Assembly: GCF_025995235.1 (NCBI RefSeq)
Contig: NZ_BAPT01000037.1
Coordinates: 1 to 55,977 of the forward strand
Direction: 5' to 3'
DNA length: 55,977 nt
From: Ameyamaea chiangmaiensis
GTDB lineage: Bacteria; Pseudomonadota; Alphaproteobacteria; Acetobacterales; Acetobacteraceae
This document shows positions 8,163 to 16,415 of the stretch, one piece after another (position 1 is the first letter of the stretch; every line of letters begins with the position of its first letter). Below the pieces are notes generated by a model. That model did no database searches. It was not told where the DNA came from and was given only the letters and a program-made list of their open reading frames with translations. Position numbers and translations under genes: made by a program.

Positions 8163-9862
8163 TCCACTTTCGACGTCACGTGCGCTACGAGCGCGAAAGA
8201 CACGGCCCCGGCATCGCGATGACCTTTGCTGCGTTCTGCCAGCGGGCGGGCGCGCCCCAGCTTGGGCAGCAATTGAGCGGTCGCGGTCGCGGCTTCATCA
8301 GCGGCCTTGGCTGCTTTCTCCCATGCTGTCGCGAGTGAATCCCCTGCCTCTACCCGTTTGGAGAGAGTCTTGGCAAAGGGCTCGAACGCATCGATCAATG
8401 TCTTGTCCCCGACTTTCGCGCCGCCAAGCGCCATGACATTTTCGAGGCTCGCTAAAACGGCGGCGGTAACGGTTTCGGCGCTCGGCGCTGCGGTGTCCGA
8501 AAGGCCGAGTGCCGCTGACCGGAGCCCGAGACCCCAGATGGCACCAGACGTTCCGCCTGCCCGGTCGGCCCATGCATCGGATGCACGTCCCAGAACCGTG
8601 GCGGCCCCTGCACCGGCAGATGCTGCCTTGGCGGCAGCAGCAGCGGCGGCGGCGGCACCACGTGCCATTCCATGTCCGTGATCGCCGTCGCCCGCTTGTG
8701 CGTCGATCCGGCCAAGTTCCCCCTCGGCCCCGGCGAGAGCGTCGCTCAGCGCTTTCACGCCCCTTGCGATCAATTCGCCAACCTTGCGGGACTCTTCGGA
8801 CGATTCCGGCACGGTTTCATCGACAACGATGGCGTCCGGAAGCGGAGCTGCGGGCGTCGCGTCCGGCAGGTTGCCCACGCGCAAGGCCGCTGCATCACAC
8901 GGCGCGAGCCAGAGCGGTTCCAGTTCCTCATCCAGCCACGTCACTGTCAGTGAGCACCCTTCCATATTCAGGCTGGTCACATATTCACCCACGATCGGGG
9001 ACACCAGCGTCAGACCAGCCGCCTCAAGCAATGGCTTGATGTAGGTCCAGAGAACGAACAGTTCTTCATACTTTGTGGTGCCAAGGCCGTTCAGAAGGAC
9101 GGCCACGCGCGCGCTGCTGCCATCCGGACGATCAGCCAGAACGCGTTCCACCAGCAGTTTGCCCAGATCGGACGCCGGGGCCAGCGGCACCTCCTCGATC
9201 CCAGGTTCGCCATGGATACCCAGGCCGAGGGCCATCATACCCGTCTTGACTTCAAACAGCGGTTCAATCGCGCCGGGCAACGTACAGCCGCCGAACGCAA
9301 CGCCGAAGGAGCGTGTGCTGGCGTTGGCCAGCCTCGACAGTCGTTCCACCTCGTCCAGAGAGTCACCACGATCGGCCGCTGCACCCGTTATCTTGCAGAC
9401 CGGGATATCGCCCGCGACGCCCCGACGACGGGAAATCTGGTCTTTCGGGGCGCTCGCCACGTCGTCCGTCACATGCACGATGCGCGCGTCGATGCCTTCG
9501 GCACGCAGGCGTTCGGCGGCAAAGCCGAAGTTCAGGACGTCGCCCGCGTAGTTCCCGAAGCTCATGATGATACCGCCGCCGAGGTCGGCCATCTTGCAGA
9601 CTTCGTAGACGAGACGGGTGGAGGGCGATGCGAAGATATCGCCAGCGACAGCCGCGTCGGCGAAACCGCGCCCGACAAAGCCGGAAAATGTCGGAAAATG
9701 GCCGCTGCCACCGCCAACGACAAATGCAACCTTGCCCTTCTCAGAATGTGTGGAGCGCACCACTCCACCCGGCACCGGGCGCACGATCCGTGAATAGACA
9801 TCGCAATAGCCGGCCAGAGCCGTTTCGGCGAATTCTTCAGGATTTTGAATGATGTGCGTCAT
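8159..9862 (-). CDS. Dihydroxyacetone/erythrulose kinase (DhaK-DhaL fusion)
   Basis: This 567-residue ATP-dependent ketose kinase has an N-terminal DhaK domain (residues 1 to about 330) with 'VVGGGSGHFPTF' and the substrate-binding histidine in 'GIHGEPGIEE'. The C-terminal DhaL domain (about 365-567) has the Mg-ATP aspartates in 'DAQAGDGDHGHGM' and 'RAGGTSGAIWG'. The linker and DhaL helices are alanine-rich. Single-chain kinases of this length include the L- and D-erythrulose kinases of tetritol and apiose pathways, as well as dihydroxyacetone kinases. With RpiB and a TIM barrel alongside, a C4 ketose is the likely substrate. It is probably cytoplasmic and 63 bases from the gene upstream. Confidence 0.85.
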   Translation of the reverse strand: MTHIIQNPEEFAETALAGYCDVYSRIVRPVPGGVVRSTHSEKGKVAFVVGGGSGHFPTFSGFVGRGFADAAVAGDIFASPSTRLVYEVCKMADLGGGIIMSFGNYAGDVLNFGFAAERLRAEGIDARIVHVTDDVASAPKDQISRRRGVAGDIPVCKITGAAADRGDSLDEVERLSRLANASTRSFGVAFGGCTLPGAIEPLFEVKTGMMALGLGIHGEPGIEEVPLAPASDLGKLLVERVLADRPDGSSARVAVLLNGLGTTKYEELFVLWTYIKPLLEAAGLTLVSPIVGEYVTSLNMEGCSLTVTWLDEELEPLWLAPCDAAALRVGNLPDATPAAPLPDAIVVDETVPESSEESRKVGELIARGVKALSDALAGAEGELGRIDAQAGDGDHGHGMARGAAAAAAAAAKAASAGAGAATVLGRASDAWADRAGGTSGAIWGLGLRSAALGLSDTAAPSAETVTAAVLASLENVMALGGAKVGDKTLIDAFEPFAKTLSKRVEAGDSLATAWEKAAKAADEAATATAQLLPKLGRARPLAERSKGHRDAGAVSFALVAHVTSKVE

Positions 9863-9925
9863 ATGTTGTTCTTCTTTTCTATTGTTCTTTTTCTAATATA
9901 TGGATTTCATTTCCGACAACTCCGA

Positions 9926-10876
9926 TCAAACGTCGTGATCAGGCAAAATACTTCTCAAATATTCGCGATTCGTTGCACTGACGCTGAGGCCGTCGCCGCC
10001 GTAATGCTCGCAGCACAGGGCACCACGGAAGCCCAGAGAAATGGCGAGTCCGATGGCATAGCGATAGTTGATAAGCCCCATTTCCAAGGAAACCGGCGTG
10101 GAAGCGATAAAGCCGGTTTTCGCATCTTCGATCCGGGCATAGTTTTTGACGTGCCAATACCGCGTGAACGGCATTGTGAGATCCACCATCTCTTTCCAGT
10201 GTTCTACCGGACGGTGCAGGCGGATCAGATTGCCAAGATCCGGGTTCAATCCCACCGATGGATGATCCACATCCTGAATGAATTGAGCGGCACCACGTGC
10301 TGTTCCGATATATGTGTCTTCATACATCTCCAGCGCGATGTCGACGCCGACCTCAGCCGCATGGGCCCCGAGTTCCCGCAGACGCGCGATTGTGGCGGCC
10401 CGATCTGCGGGTGCTTCGGATGTTTTTTCGCCGTCCACTGTCCAGAACCACAGTGCTTGCTTCTGGGCATCTGTCAGCGCTCCGAAAAGACCCACACATA
10501 CGGTGCGTGCACCAAACGAGGCGGCCACATCGATCAAGCGGTGACAATACGGCATGATCTCTGGTCCAGTCGTCGGGTGAGCGAGATTTTTTCGGGCGGT
10601 CGAGATTGCGGGGACCGTCAGGCCCGCCTGCTGCACGACGTGCTGGAACTCTGCCAGGCGGACAGGTGAGAGATCGGCAACGCGAATCCAGCAGTCTGTC
10701 GGATCGAGTTCAGTGAAGCCGGCGCCGGTGATGTCTCGCAGCGTTATGGCCCATTGTTCTGCGGATTGGTCCTGTACACTTGAACCATCCGGGGCTATGT
10801 TGGCGTATTGTATCATGGCGGCTGCAATCGGCCAGTTTTTCCGATTGAGCGGCCCAAAGTCTTTCAAGGGAGGCAT
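9926..10876 (-). CDS. Xylose-isomerase-like TIM-barrel sugar (phosphate) isomerase/epimerase or decarboxylase
   Basis: A protein of about 316 residues of the AP-endonuclease-2/xylose-isomerase-like superfamily. The four expected metal ligands are visible: Glu in 'LEMYEDT' (about 183), Asp in 'LNPDLGN' (about 213), His in 'YWHVKN' (about 242) and Glu in 'CCEHYGGDG' (about 290). I prefer the ATG at 10876, which has CGGAG five bases upstream, over a GTG at 10909. The family includes isomerases, epimerases and, I believe, a 3-oxo-isoapionate decarboxylase. It is the first gene of the operon. With the 3-hydroxyacid dehydrogenase and a tetrulose kinase, I infer decarboxylation or isomerisation giving a tetrulose. 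The family is firm and the reaction is not. Confidence 0.75.
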   Translation of the reverse strand: MPPLKDFGPLNRKNWPIAAAMIQYANIAPDGSSVQDQSAEQWAITLRDITGAGFTELDPTDCWIRVADLSPVRLAEFQHVVQQAGLTVPAISTARKNLAHPTTGPEIMPYCHRLIDVAASFGARTVCVGLFGALTDAQKQALWFWTVDGEKTSEAPADRAATIARLRELGAHAAEVGVDIALEMYEDTYIGTARGAAQFIQDVDHPSVGLNPDLGNLIRLHRPVEHWKEMVDLTMPFTRYWHVKNYARIEDAKTGFIASTPVSLEMGLINYRYAIGLAISLGFRGALCCEHYGGDGLSVSATNREYLRSILPDHDV

Positions 10877-11028
10877 CAGAACTCCGTTCTGGACCGCTGC
10901 TTTAATCACCCGCCGGGGGATGATTGTGTCCCGAGGCGTGGCAGCAAGCGGCTCAATATCTTGTTATTGATCTTGTCTCTATTCGTTTGAACGTGAGGCA
11001 CGGTAGACAGCAACCCTGATAACTGTCC

Positions 11029-11061
11029 AATATGATTTGTTACTAAATACATATTGATATG
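11029..11061. promoter_or_regulatory. Candidate LysR operator between divergent genes
   Basis: An AT-rich stretch in the space between the TIM-barrel gene and the LysR gene holds AATATG (11029-11034) and its inverse CATATT (11050-11055). The second arm is also the left half of the dyad CATAT-TG-ATATG (11050-11061). LysR regulators typically bind such interrupted dyads beside their own promoter. The site ends 5 bases before the LysR start, suggesting autoregulation. There is no experimental support. Confidence 0.4.
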
Positions 11062-11066
11062 AGTAT

Positions 11067-12017
11067 ATGAAACAAATCCTCACGCCCCGGTTCAGCGCGT
11101 CATGGTTCGTCAATGGTCGCATAAAACTCAGGCAAATTCAGTTGCTTGCCGAGATTTCACGTCATGGAACTTTGCAGGATGCGGCGGACGCAATTGGTAT
11201 TTCCCAGCCAGCAGCATCGAAACAGTTGGCTGATCTCGAAAGCTTGATGGGACTCTCACTGTTCGATCGTGAAGGGCGGCGTCTGGTCCGCAATCTCCAT
11301 GGGGAGATCATGACACGGCGAGCCCTCACGGTTATGGCCGAACTGGAAAGTGCCGGAGAGGAATATAAAGCGCTGATCGAAGGGCGTGCCGGGCGTGTGG
11401 CGATTGGAGCGATTGACGCGCCAAAGATCACGATTCTCGCGGCTGCGGTCGTGGAGTTGCAGACCGAACATCCCTTGATTGATCTAGATATTATTTCGGG
11501 CTCAAGCGGCACGTTATTCGATCTGCTCAATGCGGGAGAGATTGAGATCATGCTCGGAAGGCCTACTGAGTTTTCTGATTCGGAACGATTCCTTTACCTT
11601 GACATTGCGCGCGAGGGGCTGGCCTTCATCGCCGGTCCACAGCATCCACTACGGGGGCGTAGTAAGATTCCCCTCGAACACATCGCGGCGTATCCGTGGG
11701 TGCTTCAACGGAAAGGGTCGTCACTCCGGCAAGGCGTTGAGCGCCTACTGCATGAGCATAATCTCCCGATTCCAACGCGCGTGCTCAACACTGATTCCGT
11801 GCTGATGACACTGTCCTATCTGGCACGATCGGAAGCCATTGCCGTCGTCTCTCAACCCGTGGCGCAATTGCAGGCAGAGTTCGGGCAGGTGGCGATCCTC
11901 GACACGGCGTATGAGGCGTCGATATCCAGTTATGGTATTCTCATACCCAGAAATCGCCCGCTACCACCCGCTGCGACAACCGTTATGGAAATTCTGCGTC
12001 GCCACGCGCATGTCTGA
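11067..12017 (+). CDS. LysR-family transcriptional regulator of the sugar-acid operon
   Basis: This 316-residue protein has an N-terminal winged helix-turn-helix ('LRQIQLLAEISRHGTLQDAA' then 'IGISQPAASKQLADLE', residues 21-58) and a periplasmic-binding-like effector domain from about residue 95 ('RVAIGAIDAPKITILA'). It is transcribed away from the nine-gene catabolic operon, the classic LysR arrangement, so it probably activates that operon in response to a sugar acid or its oxidised product. There is no convincing Shine-Dalgarno before the ATG at 11067, and about 20 residues precede the usual LysR start. No better in-frame start is visible. Confidence 0.88.
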   Translation: MKQILTPRFSASWFVNGRIKLRQIQLLAEISRHGTLQDAADAIGISQPAASKQLADLESLMGLSLFDREGRRLVRNLHGEIMTRRALTVMAELESAGEEYKALIEGRAGRVAIGAIDAPKITILAAAVVELQTEHPLIDLDIISGSSGTLFDLLNAGEIEIMLGRPTEFSDSERFLYLDIAREGLAFIAGPQHPLRGRSKIPLEHIAAYPWVLQRKGSSLRQGVERLLHEHNLPIPTRVLNTDSVLMTLSYLARSEAIAVVSQPVAQLQAEFGQVAILDTAYEASISSYGILIPRNRPLPPAATTVMEILRRHAHV

Positions 12018-12105
12018 TGCGCGTTGTGTGCTTATTCACGGGCATGGATCGGGACGTCTGAAGTGCTCCCCGGCTTTGGGCAACGTGAACTGGAAACTTC
12101 CGGGT

Positions 12106-12222
12106 TCAAGGCTCAACCGGCAGATCCGCCGGAGAGCCGTTCAGCAGCGATATCGGGGGCTTGTTGCCGATGGCGCTATGTGGCCGGACCTCGTTGTAAA
12201 CGCTACTCTGCAAGACCCATAA
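12106..12222 (-). pseudogene. IS3-family transposase (orfB) C-terminal remnant
   Basis: Read on the minus strand, this short frame gives 'VYNEVRPHSAIGNKPPISLL' and stops at 12106. That is the typical C-terminus of IS3-family transposases, just after the last catalytic Glu helix. Nothing upstream of about 12222 continues the frame, so only the 3' end of an old insertion sequence survives. The bases to its left (about 12050-12105) may include the terminal inverted repeat, but without the other end this cannot be confirmed. Confidence 0.6.
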
Positions 12223-12223
12223 T

Positions 12224-12751
12224 ACCGACGAGTGGGAGGTTCTCTACCCCTGGCACCCTTGGTTTAGGCATTGGGTGTGCGTCGAGGAGATGGTTGAGCG
12301 GGGCGGCCAAGTCCTTTCCCGCTGCCTCCTATCCGACGCCGGAGCGGTCAGGCTCCTTGACTTGCCCGCGTGGATGCTTGATCGCGCGGCTTGCGCTGGG
12401 ATGCGGCCGGCCCCGGATCCGGTCGTGTCACTGAATGCATTGCGTGATCTGCGATCGCTGCTGACGGGCTTTTTGTCGTCGTATCCATCTGAAACCGTCG
12501 CAGGCTTCTCTTCTGACTGGAATCGGAGAGAGGACCATGCGACACGACGGATGACAGCGCTCGCGTGTGGGGACGATATCGGCGCAGCCGGATCTGTTCG
12601 AAGGCAAGGAGGCCGAACCGCCCTGTTCGAACCCGGTCTGGCAGGGCCTTCCCCAGCAGGCGAGGAACGATCTGCAGTCGATGATGGCCCGTCTGATCCT
12701 CGATCACGTGCGCGGTCACGGACCCAGCGCCGTGCAGGAGGCCCGCGATGA
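12224..12751 (+). pseudogene. Degenerate reading frame ahead of recombinase cassette
   Basis: The open frame begins abruptly at the IS3 remnant ('TDEWEVLYPWHPWFRHWVCV') and continues with a protein-like segment ('SDAGAVRLLDLPAWMLDRA', 'DPVVSLNALRDLRSLL'). After about 12500 it becomes low-quality sequence. I do not recognise a characterised function. Small reading frames of this kind precede large serine-recombinase genes in several alphaproteobacterial mobile cassettes. The 5' end seems to have been lost at the IS3 junction. Confidence 0.35.
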
Positions 12752-12758
12752 CTCGTGA
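12567..12758 (+). CDS. Small hypothetical protein overlapping recombinase start
   Basis: This 63-residue frame starts at GTG and overlaps the recombinase start by 11 bases. It contains 'ISAQPDLFEGKEA' and 'NDLQSMMARLILDHV', which resembles the small conserved protein often found directly before recombinase genes of this type. Its function is unknown; it may be a cassette accessory protein. Because the recombinase behind it is broken, it is probably a relic. Confidence 0.4.
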   Translation: MGTISAQPDLFEGKEAEPPCSNPVWQGLPQQARNDLQSMMARLILDHVRGHGPSAVQEARDDS

Positions 12759-14194
12759 CAAGATTAGCCCACGTCATCTGGACCGCAGGGCAATCCTGTA
12801 TGTGCGACAATCATCCGCGCACCGAGTGCAGCACAATCGGGAAAGCCGCGCCTTGCAATATGCCATGCGCGAACGGCTCGCCCTCCTGGGCTGGCAGACA
12901 ATTGATGTGATCGACGACGATCTGGGCTGCTCGGCAGCGGGCGGCGTGACGCGCGTCGGTTTCGATCGCATGGTGGCTGAGGTGTGTTTGGGGTGCGTCG
13001 GTGCGGTCGCGGCCCTGTAGGTCTCCCGGTTCGCCCGGAACAGCCGCGACTGGCAGCAACTCATCGAAATGTGCCGCGTCGTCGACACACTCCTGATCGA
13101 TCAGGAGGCCATTTACGCACCGCGTGTCGGGAACGACTGGCTCTTGCTCGGTCTGAAGGGCAGCCTGAACGAATATGAGTTGGACCTTCTGTGGCAGCGG
13201 TCCCTGACGGCACGTTATGAGAAAGCGCGGCGTGGCGAACTCGTACTGGGTGTGCCTGCGGGTTCGTCAAAACTGGCGACCGTTATAAGAAGGATCCTGA
13301 CATGCGGGTTGAGGCAGCCATCAGTCTCGTTTTTGACAAGGTCGTCGAACTCGGCAGCGCAGCGCAGGGCAGGCACTACTGTGGTTTCACGCGCATGACC
13401 TGGATCTGCCGGCACGACGTCGGAACGGCGATGTTGTCTGGCGACGGCCGTACTATGCCACCATCCATCGCATGATCGCCAATCCGATCTATGGTGGTGC
13501 CTATGCCTGTGGCAAGACCGGCGTGGCCGCGTCCTATGATGGCAGCGCTTTCAATGCCCAGCGCCAGTGCAAATCACGCGAAAACTGGCTTGCTCTGATT
13601 CCCGGCACGCATGATGATTATGTGAGTTGGGACAGGGCAGAGGCGATCCGCCGCATGGTGAGCGAGAATGTGCCGACCGGACGCCATCATGGTGCGCCCA
13701 AACACGGGGACGCGTTGCTGGCGGGCCTTTTGCGTTGTCACCGGTGCGGACGCAAGCTGACGCTGCGCTACACGGGAGCCGAACATAATATCCCGCGCTA
13801 TAGCTGTGTGCGCGGCTGGCTTGATAGCGGGGAACCGCGCTGTATCCCCTTTGGCGGATTGCGGGTCGACGACGCGATCGAAACAGCCCTGCTCGATGTC
13901 GTAGGGCCACGCGCGATCGAAGCTGCAGTCACCGCTCAGGCGACCATCAATGAGCAGCGCGACCAGACACGCGAAGCGCTCGCGCGCGATCTGCAGGCGG
14001 CCCGTTACGAAGCGGACCGGGCATTCCGCCAGTACAATGCGGCCGATCCGGAAAACAGACTTGTGATCGGAGAACTGGAACGGCGATGGAACGCTGCTCT
14101 GACCGCTGCAGCCGCGATCGACCAGAGGATTGTCGACCACGACGCGGCACGAGGTAGGAACGCGCATGCGAACCGCTCTCGTTGCCGGAACTAG
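12748..14194 (+). pseudogene. Large serine recombinase (resolvase/invertase type), multiply broken
   Basis: The N-terminal resolvase domain is clear ('AILYVRQSSAHRVQHNRES', with the catalytic-Ser region). An in-frame TAG at 13018-13020 interrupts it just before 'VSRFARNSRDWQQLIEMC'. The reading frame then shifts near 13265, continuing in another frame as 'RYKKDPDMRVEAAISLVFDK', and again near 13365. From 13472 the recombinase and zinc-ribbon region reads well ('HRMIANPIYGGAYACGKTG', 'LLRCHRCGRKLTLRY'), followed by a coiled-coil tail. At least one nonsense codon and two frameshifts make a functional product very unlikely. The IS630 element begins inside its last codons. Confidence 0.85.
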
Positions 14195-15237
14195 AGCACG
14201 TCCACGTTATTCTGATTCATATCCTGCGGCGGTGAAGAAGTTGACACATTCGTCCGGAGTGAAAGTGTCCAGGACTGATCCGGCGGCGTCCCATAGGGCT
14301 GTGACGGGTCTTGCTGCCTTGGCTCGCAAGAGGGCCTTGAACTTGGCGAACGCCATTTCGATCGGGTTGAAATCGGGACTGTAGGGAGGCAGGAACATCA
14401 TCTGTGCCCCCGCTCGTTCGATGGCCTTTCGCACGCCCGGCATCTTATGAGCGGGCACATTATCCAGCACGACGATATCGCCCGGGCTGAGCGTCGGCAC
14501 GAGAACATGCTCGACATAGGCCTGAAAAATCTCGCCGTTCATGGCGCCCTCATGCGCGAAGGGTGCGGTCATCCCCGTGAGGCGCAAGCCGGCGGTGAAC
14601 GTCGTGGTTTTCCAATGGCCATGAGGAACACCAGCCCGACAGCGTTCTCCGCGTAAAGCGCGGCCACGCAGGCGGGCCATCTTCGTGGAGAGGCTGGTTT
14701 CGTCGAGGAAGACCTGGCGGTGCGGATTGAGGTCAGGCTGGCCGTCGAAGCAGTCCTGCCGACGTATCAGCACATCGTCGCGCTCCGGCTCCAATGCCTG
14801 TGCGGTCTTTTTTTTGAATGTCCACCCCCGCTGCCACAGCCATCGGCTGAGCATGCTTCGACCGATCCCGACGGACTGCTCACCCTTCAGGCGCGCGACC
14901 ATCTCTTTGAGAGTGATGTCCTTTTGCGCTTCGATCATGCCAACAATAAAGGCTTCATGCCCGTCCAGCCTCGAACCGCGGGGCTTGCCCTGGCGGCGCG
15001 CCGCCCGTTCGCCGCTTTCACGTTCGCGCCGAAGCCACCGGATCGCCGTGGAAATCCCGATCCCGAACTGCTTCGCTACTGAACGCGCTGACCCGCCCGC
15101 TGCGCCGGCTTCCAGAACGCGCACCCAAAGATCGTCACTCAATGCTCGCGCCATCACCATCTCCATCAATGGAAACGGTGAATCACAATCCACGCTCCGC
15201 GCCATCCCCCACGATTCAGAGTTCAGTGGACGCTCTC
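14192..15237 (-). mobile_element. IS630-family insertion sequence, apparently complete
   Basis: The element is about 1,046 bases long. Its ends form imperfect inverted repeats of about 27 bases: the left end begins GAGCACGTCCAC and the right end, read inward, begins GAGAGCGTCCAC, followed by partial matches (TCTGATTC against TCTGAATC). Both sides carry TA (14190-14191 and 15238-15239), the target duplication typical of IS630/Tc1-mariner transposition. One transposase gene fills it on the minus strand. The left end is in the tail of the recombinase pseudogene and the right end interrupts a vapC gene. Confidence 0.85.
14207..15154 (-). CDS. IS630-family transposase
   Basis: A protein of about 315 residues. 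The N-terminal helix-turn-helix reads 'GGSARSVAKQFGIGISTAIRW'. The DDE catalytic core shows the three acidic positions in 'FLDETSLST', 'VVLDNVPAHK' and 'LPPYSPDFNPIEMAFAKFK'. The frame has no stops or shifts, so it could be active. I chose the ATG at 15154 because GGAG lies six bases upstream. Longer starts to 15205 are open but run into the terminal repeat zone. Confidence 0.85.
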   Translation of the reverse strand: MARALSDDLWVRVLEAGAAGGSARSVAKQFGIGISTAIRWLRRERESGERAARRQGKPRGSRLDGHEAFIVGMIEAQKDITLKEMVARLKGEQSVGIGRSMLSRWLWQRGWTFKKKTAQALEPERDDVLIRRQDCFDGQPDLNPHRQVFLDETSLSTKMARLRGRALRGERCRAGVPHGHWKTTTFTAGLRLTGMTAPFAHEGAMNGEIFQAYVEHVLVPTLSPGDIVVLDNVPAHKMPGVRKAIERAGAQMMFLPPYSPDFNPIEMAFAKFKALLRAKAARPVTALWDAAGSVLDTFTPDECVNFFTAAGYESE

Positions 15238-15314
15238 TAGTGGCTTGCGTAGGCTTCTGCTTCGGGCTCGTTCAGAAGAATCGCCACGAGCGCCGACGTA
15301 TCCACGGCGATCAT
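15237..15314 (-). pseudogene. VapC (PIN-domain) toxin gene truncated by IS630
   Basis: Directly after the antitoxin gene, with an ATGA overlap (15311-15314), the minus strand encodes 'MIAVDTSALVAILLNEPEAE' plus five residues. This is the first beta-strand of a PIN-domain ribonuclease toxin and carries its first catalytic Asp. It then hits TAG at 15237-15239, which is created at the IS630 junction. The remaining 100 or so residues are missing. They are not found on the other side of the IS, where the recombinase pseudogene begins, so a deletion probably accompanied or followed the insertion. Confidence 0.75.
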
Positions 15315-15568
15315 CCGGGCAGGCCATCCTCATCGTAGAGGAAATCCTGACTCCGCGCGGCGTCGGGACCAGGGCAAGTCCCGCCGGCAGCATTCGTGCG
15401 AATCCTATCGAGCAAGGCCTTTCGCTTTGTCCAATCGGGTTTTGTGTTTATGGGCACGAGACGCACAGCGGCATGGCCGTATCGCGTCAGGATGACCTCA
15501 TCGCCGGCCTCGACACGACGGACGAGATCGGTCAATTGGTCTTCTGCATCGGTGAAAGAAATCTGCAT
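15311..15568 (-). CDS. Type II antitoxin, Phd/YefM-VapB type
   Basis: This 85-residue protein begins 'MQISFTDAEDQLTDLVRRVE' and continues 'VILTRYGHAAVRLVP', the Phd/YefM DNA-binding fold that dimerises on its own operator. The acidic C-terminus would neutralise the partner toxin. The toxin gene downstream is cut off by IS630, so this is an orphan antitoxin that may persist as a repressor of its own promoter. A near-perfect dyad just upstream (15597-15623) is its likely operator. Confidence 0.85.
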   Translation of the reverse strand: MQISFTDAEDQLTDLVRRVEAGDEVILTRYGHAAVRLVPINTKPDWTKRKALLDRIRTNAAGGTCPGPDAARSQDFLYDEDGLPG

Positions 15569-15596
15569 CGGGGACCACTCTGACTAACGGAGATTG

Positions 15597-15623
15597 AAGA
15601 TAGTCCATTCAATGGACTATCTT
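15597..15623. promoter_or_regulatory. Palindromic operator upstream of antitoxin gene
   Basis: AAGATAGTCCATT (15597-15609), one central C, then AATGGACTATCTT (15611-15623): two perfect 13-base arms. It sits 29 bases upstream of the antitoxin start. Antitoxins of this class repress their own operon by binding such dyads, so this is the probable autoregulatory site. Confidence 0.7.
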
Positions 15624-16045
15624 TACGCATCGAGCCCATGGCTCTGACACGGAGGAACAAACACCTTTCTGCCTCCTCGCAACTATCCAGATAAAGCCAG
15701 GAAAGCGAAACTCGATCCGATGCGGTGGCTCAGAAATCACTTCGGTTGCGGCTTTTCGAATTCAGGAATACCCAGTCTGCCATCGCGTTGTTCTTCCCGA
15801 GGCCTCTCTCGTGTGATGCCACCGTCAGCCGAGCTGGCTCGGGGTATGTCATGGAGTATTCTCCATATGGTAAGATCGTATTGTGTATACAATACAATCA
15901 ATTAATAAAAAGATTGATTGACACTCTCTCCGCCACAGTCGATGGTTATCAACGAAATCGGCACTTTATCAGACCCACTTCGGTAGTGAACTACGGCCGC
16001 GTCAGTAGTGGTCCGTCAGTAGTCTGTCTGTAACACGGAAGGTCT
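15624..16045. other. Non-coding scar region with short dyads
   Basis: I see no credible gene here. Short inverted repeats are present. ATGGAG-TATT-CTCCAT lies near 15851-15866. The segment ATTGTGTATACAAT near 15879 resembles a GntR-type operator. CAATCAAT and ATTGATTG are separated by 10 bases near 15895-15920. The AT-rich stretch around 15860-15920 could be an old promoter. No linked gene survives, so this is most simply debris between the toxin-antitoxin relic and the integrase remnant. Confidence 0.4.
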
Positions 16046-16330
16046 CTGAAGAGACGCATGGACTGAGGCTTACGGGCAGGAAAACCTACGCGGCGCGAGT
16101 GTCGATCCCGCGTGAGCGCTGGGTGGATGTCGGACGAGCGTATGGCACCCGGTCGGCGGTCCTGCAGGAAACGGGTGCGCTCCACACAAACGCGGGACCG
16201 TCATGAGGCGATCCGCCGACGCGGCAAAGTGCTGGAAAGCCTGCGGGCGGATGTTGATGCGAAGCTCGTCACCCATGGAAAGGCTGAATCACAGGTCGCC
16301 CCTCCTGTCACGCTCCAGAGTGGGCGTTGA
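16046..16330 (+). pseudogene. Integrase N-terminal remnant, frameshifted
   Basis: One frame reads 'GRKTYAARVSIPRERWVDVG' and 'RAYGTRSAVLQETG'. A different frame then continues with 'TRDRHEAIRRRGKVLESLRA' and 'DVDAKLVTHG' and stops at 16330. Together these look like the arm-binding N-terminal part of phage-type integrases (the 'R.P.DL...G....LGT.D..EA..R' pattern). At least one frameshift lies near 16180, and the catalytic domain is missing. With the integrase fragment at the left edge it may mark an old island border. Confidence 0.5.
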
Positions 16331-16415
16331 GTGGGGGCACTCCGGCCATATACCGGGCGTAATGTCTCGCAGAGCCGCTCCCGTCTGTCGCCGATATGTG
16401 GTTTTGCGCAACGGC

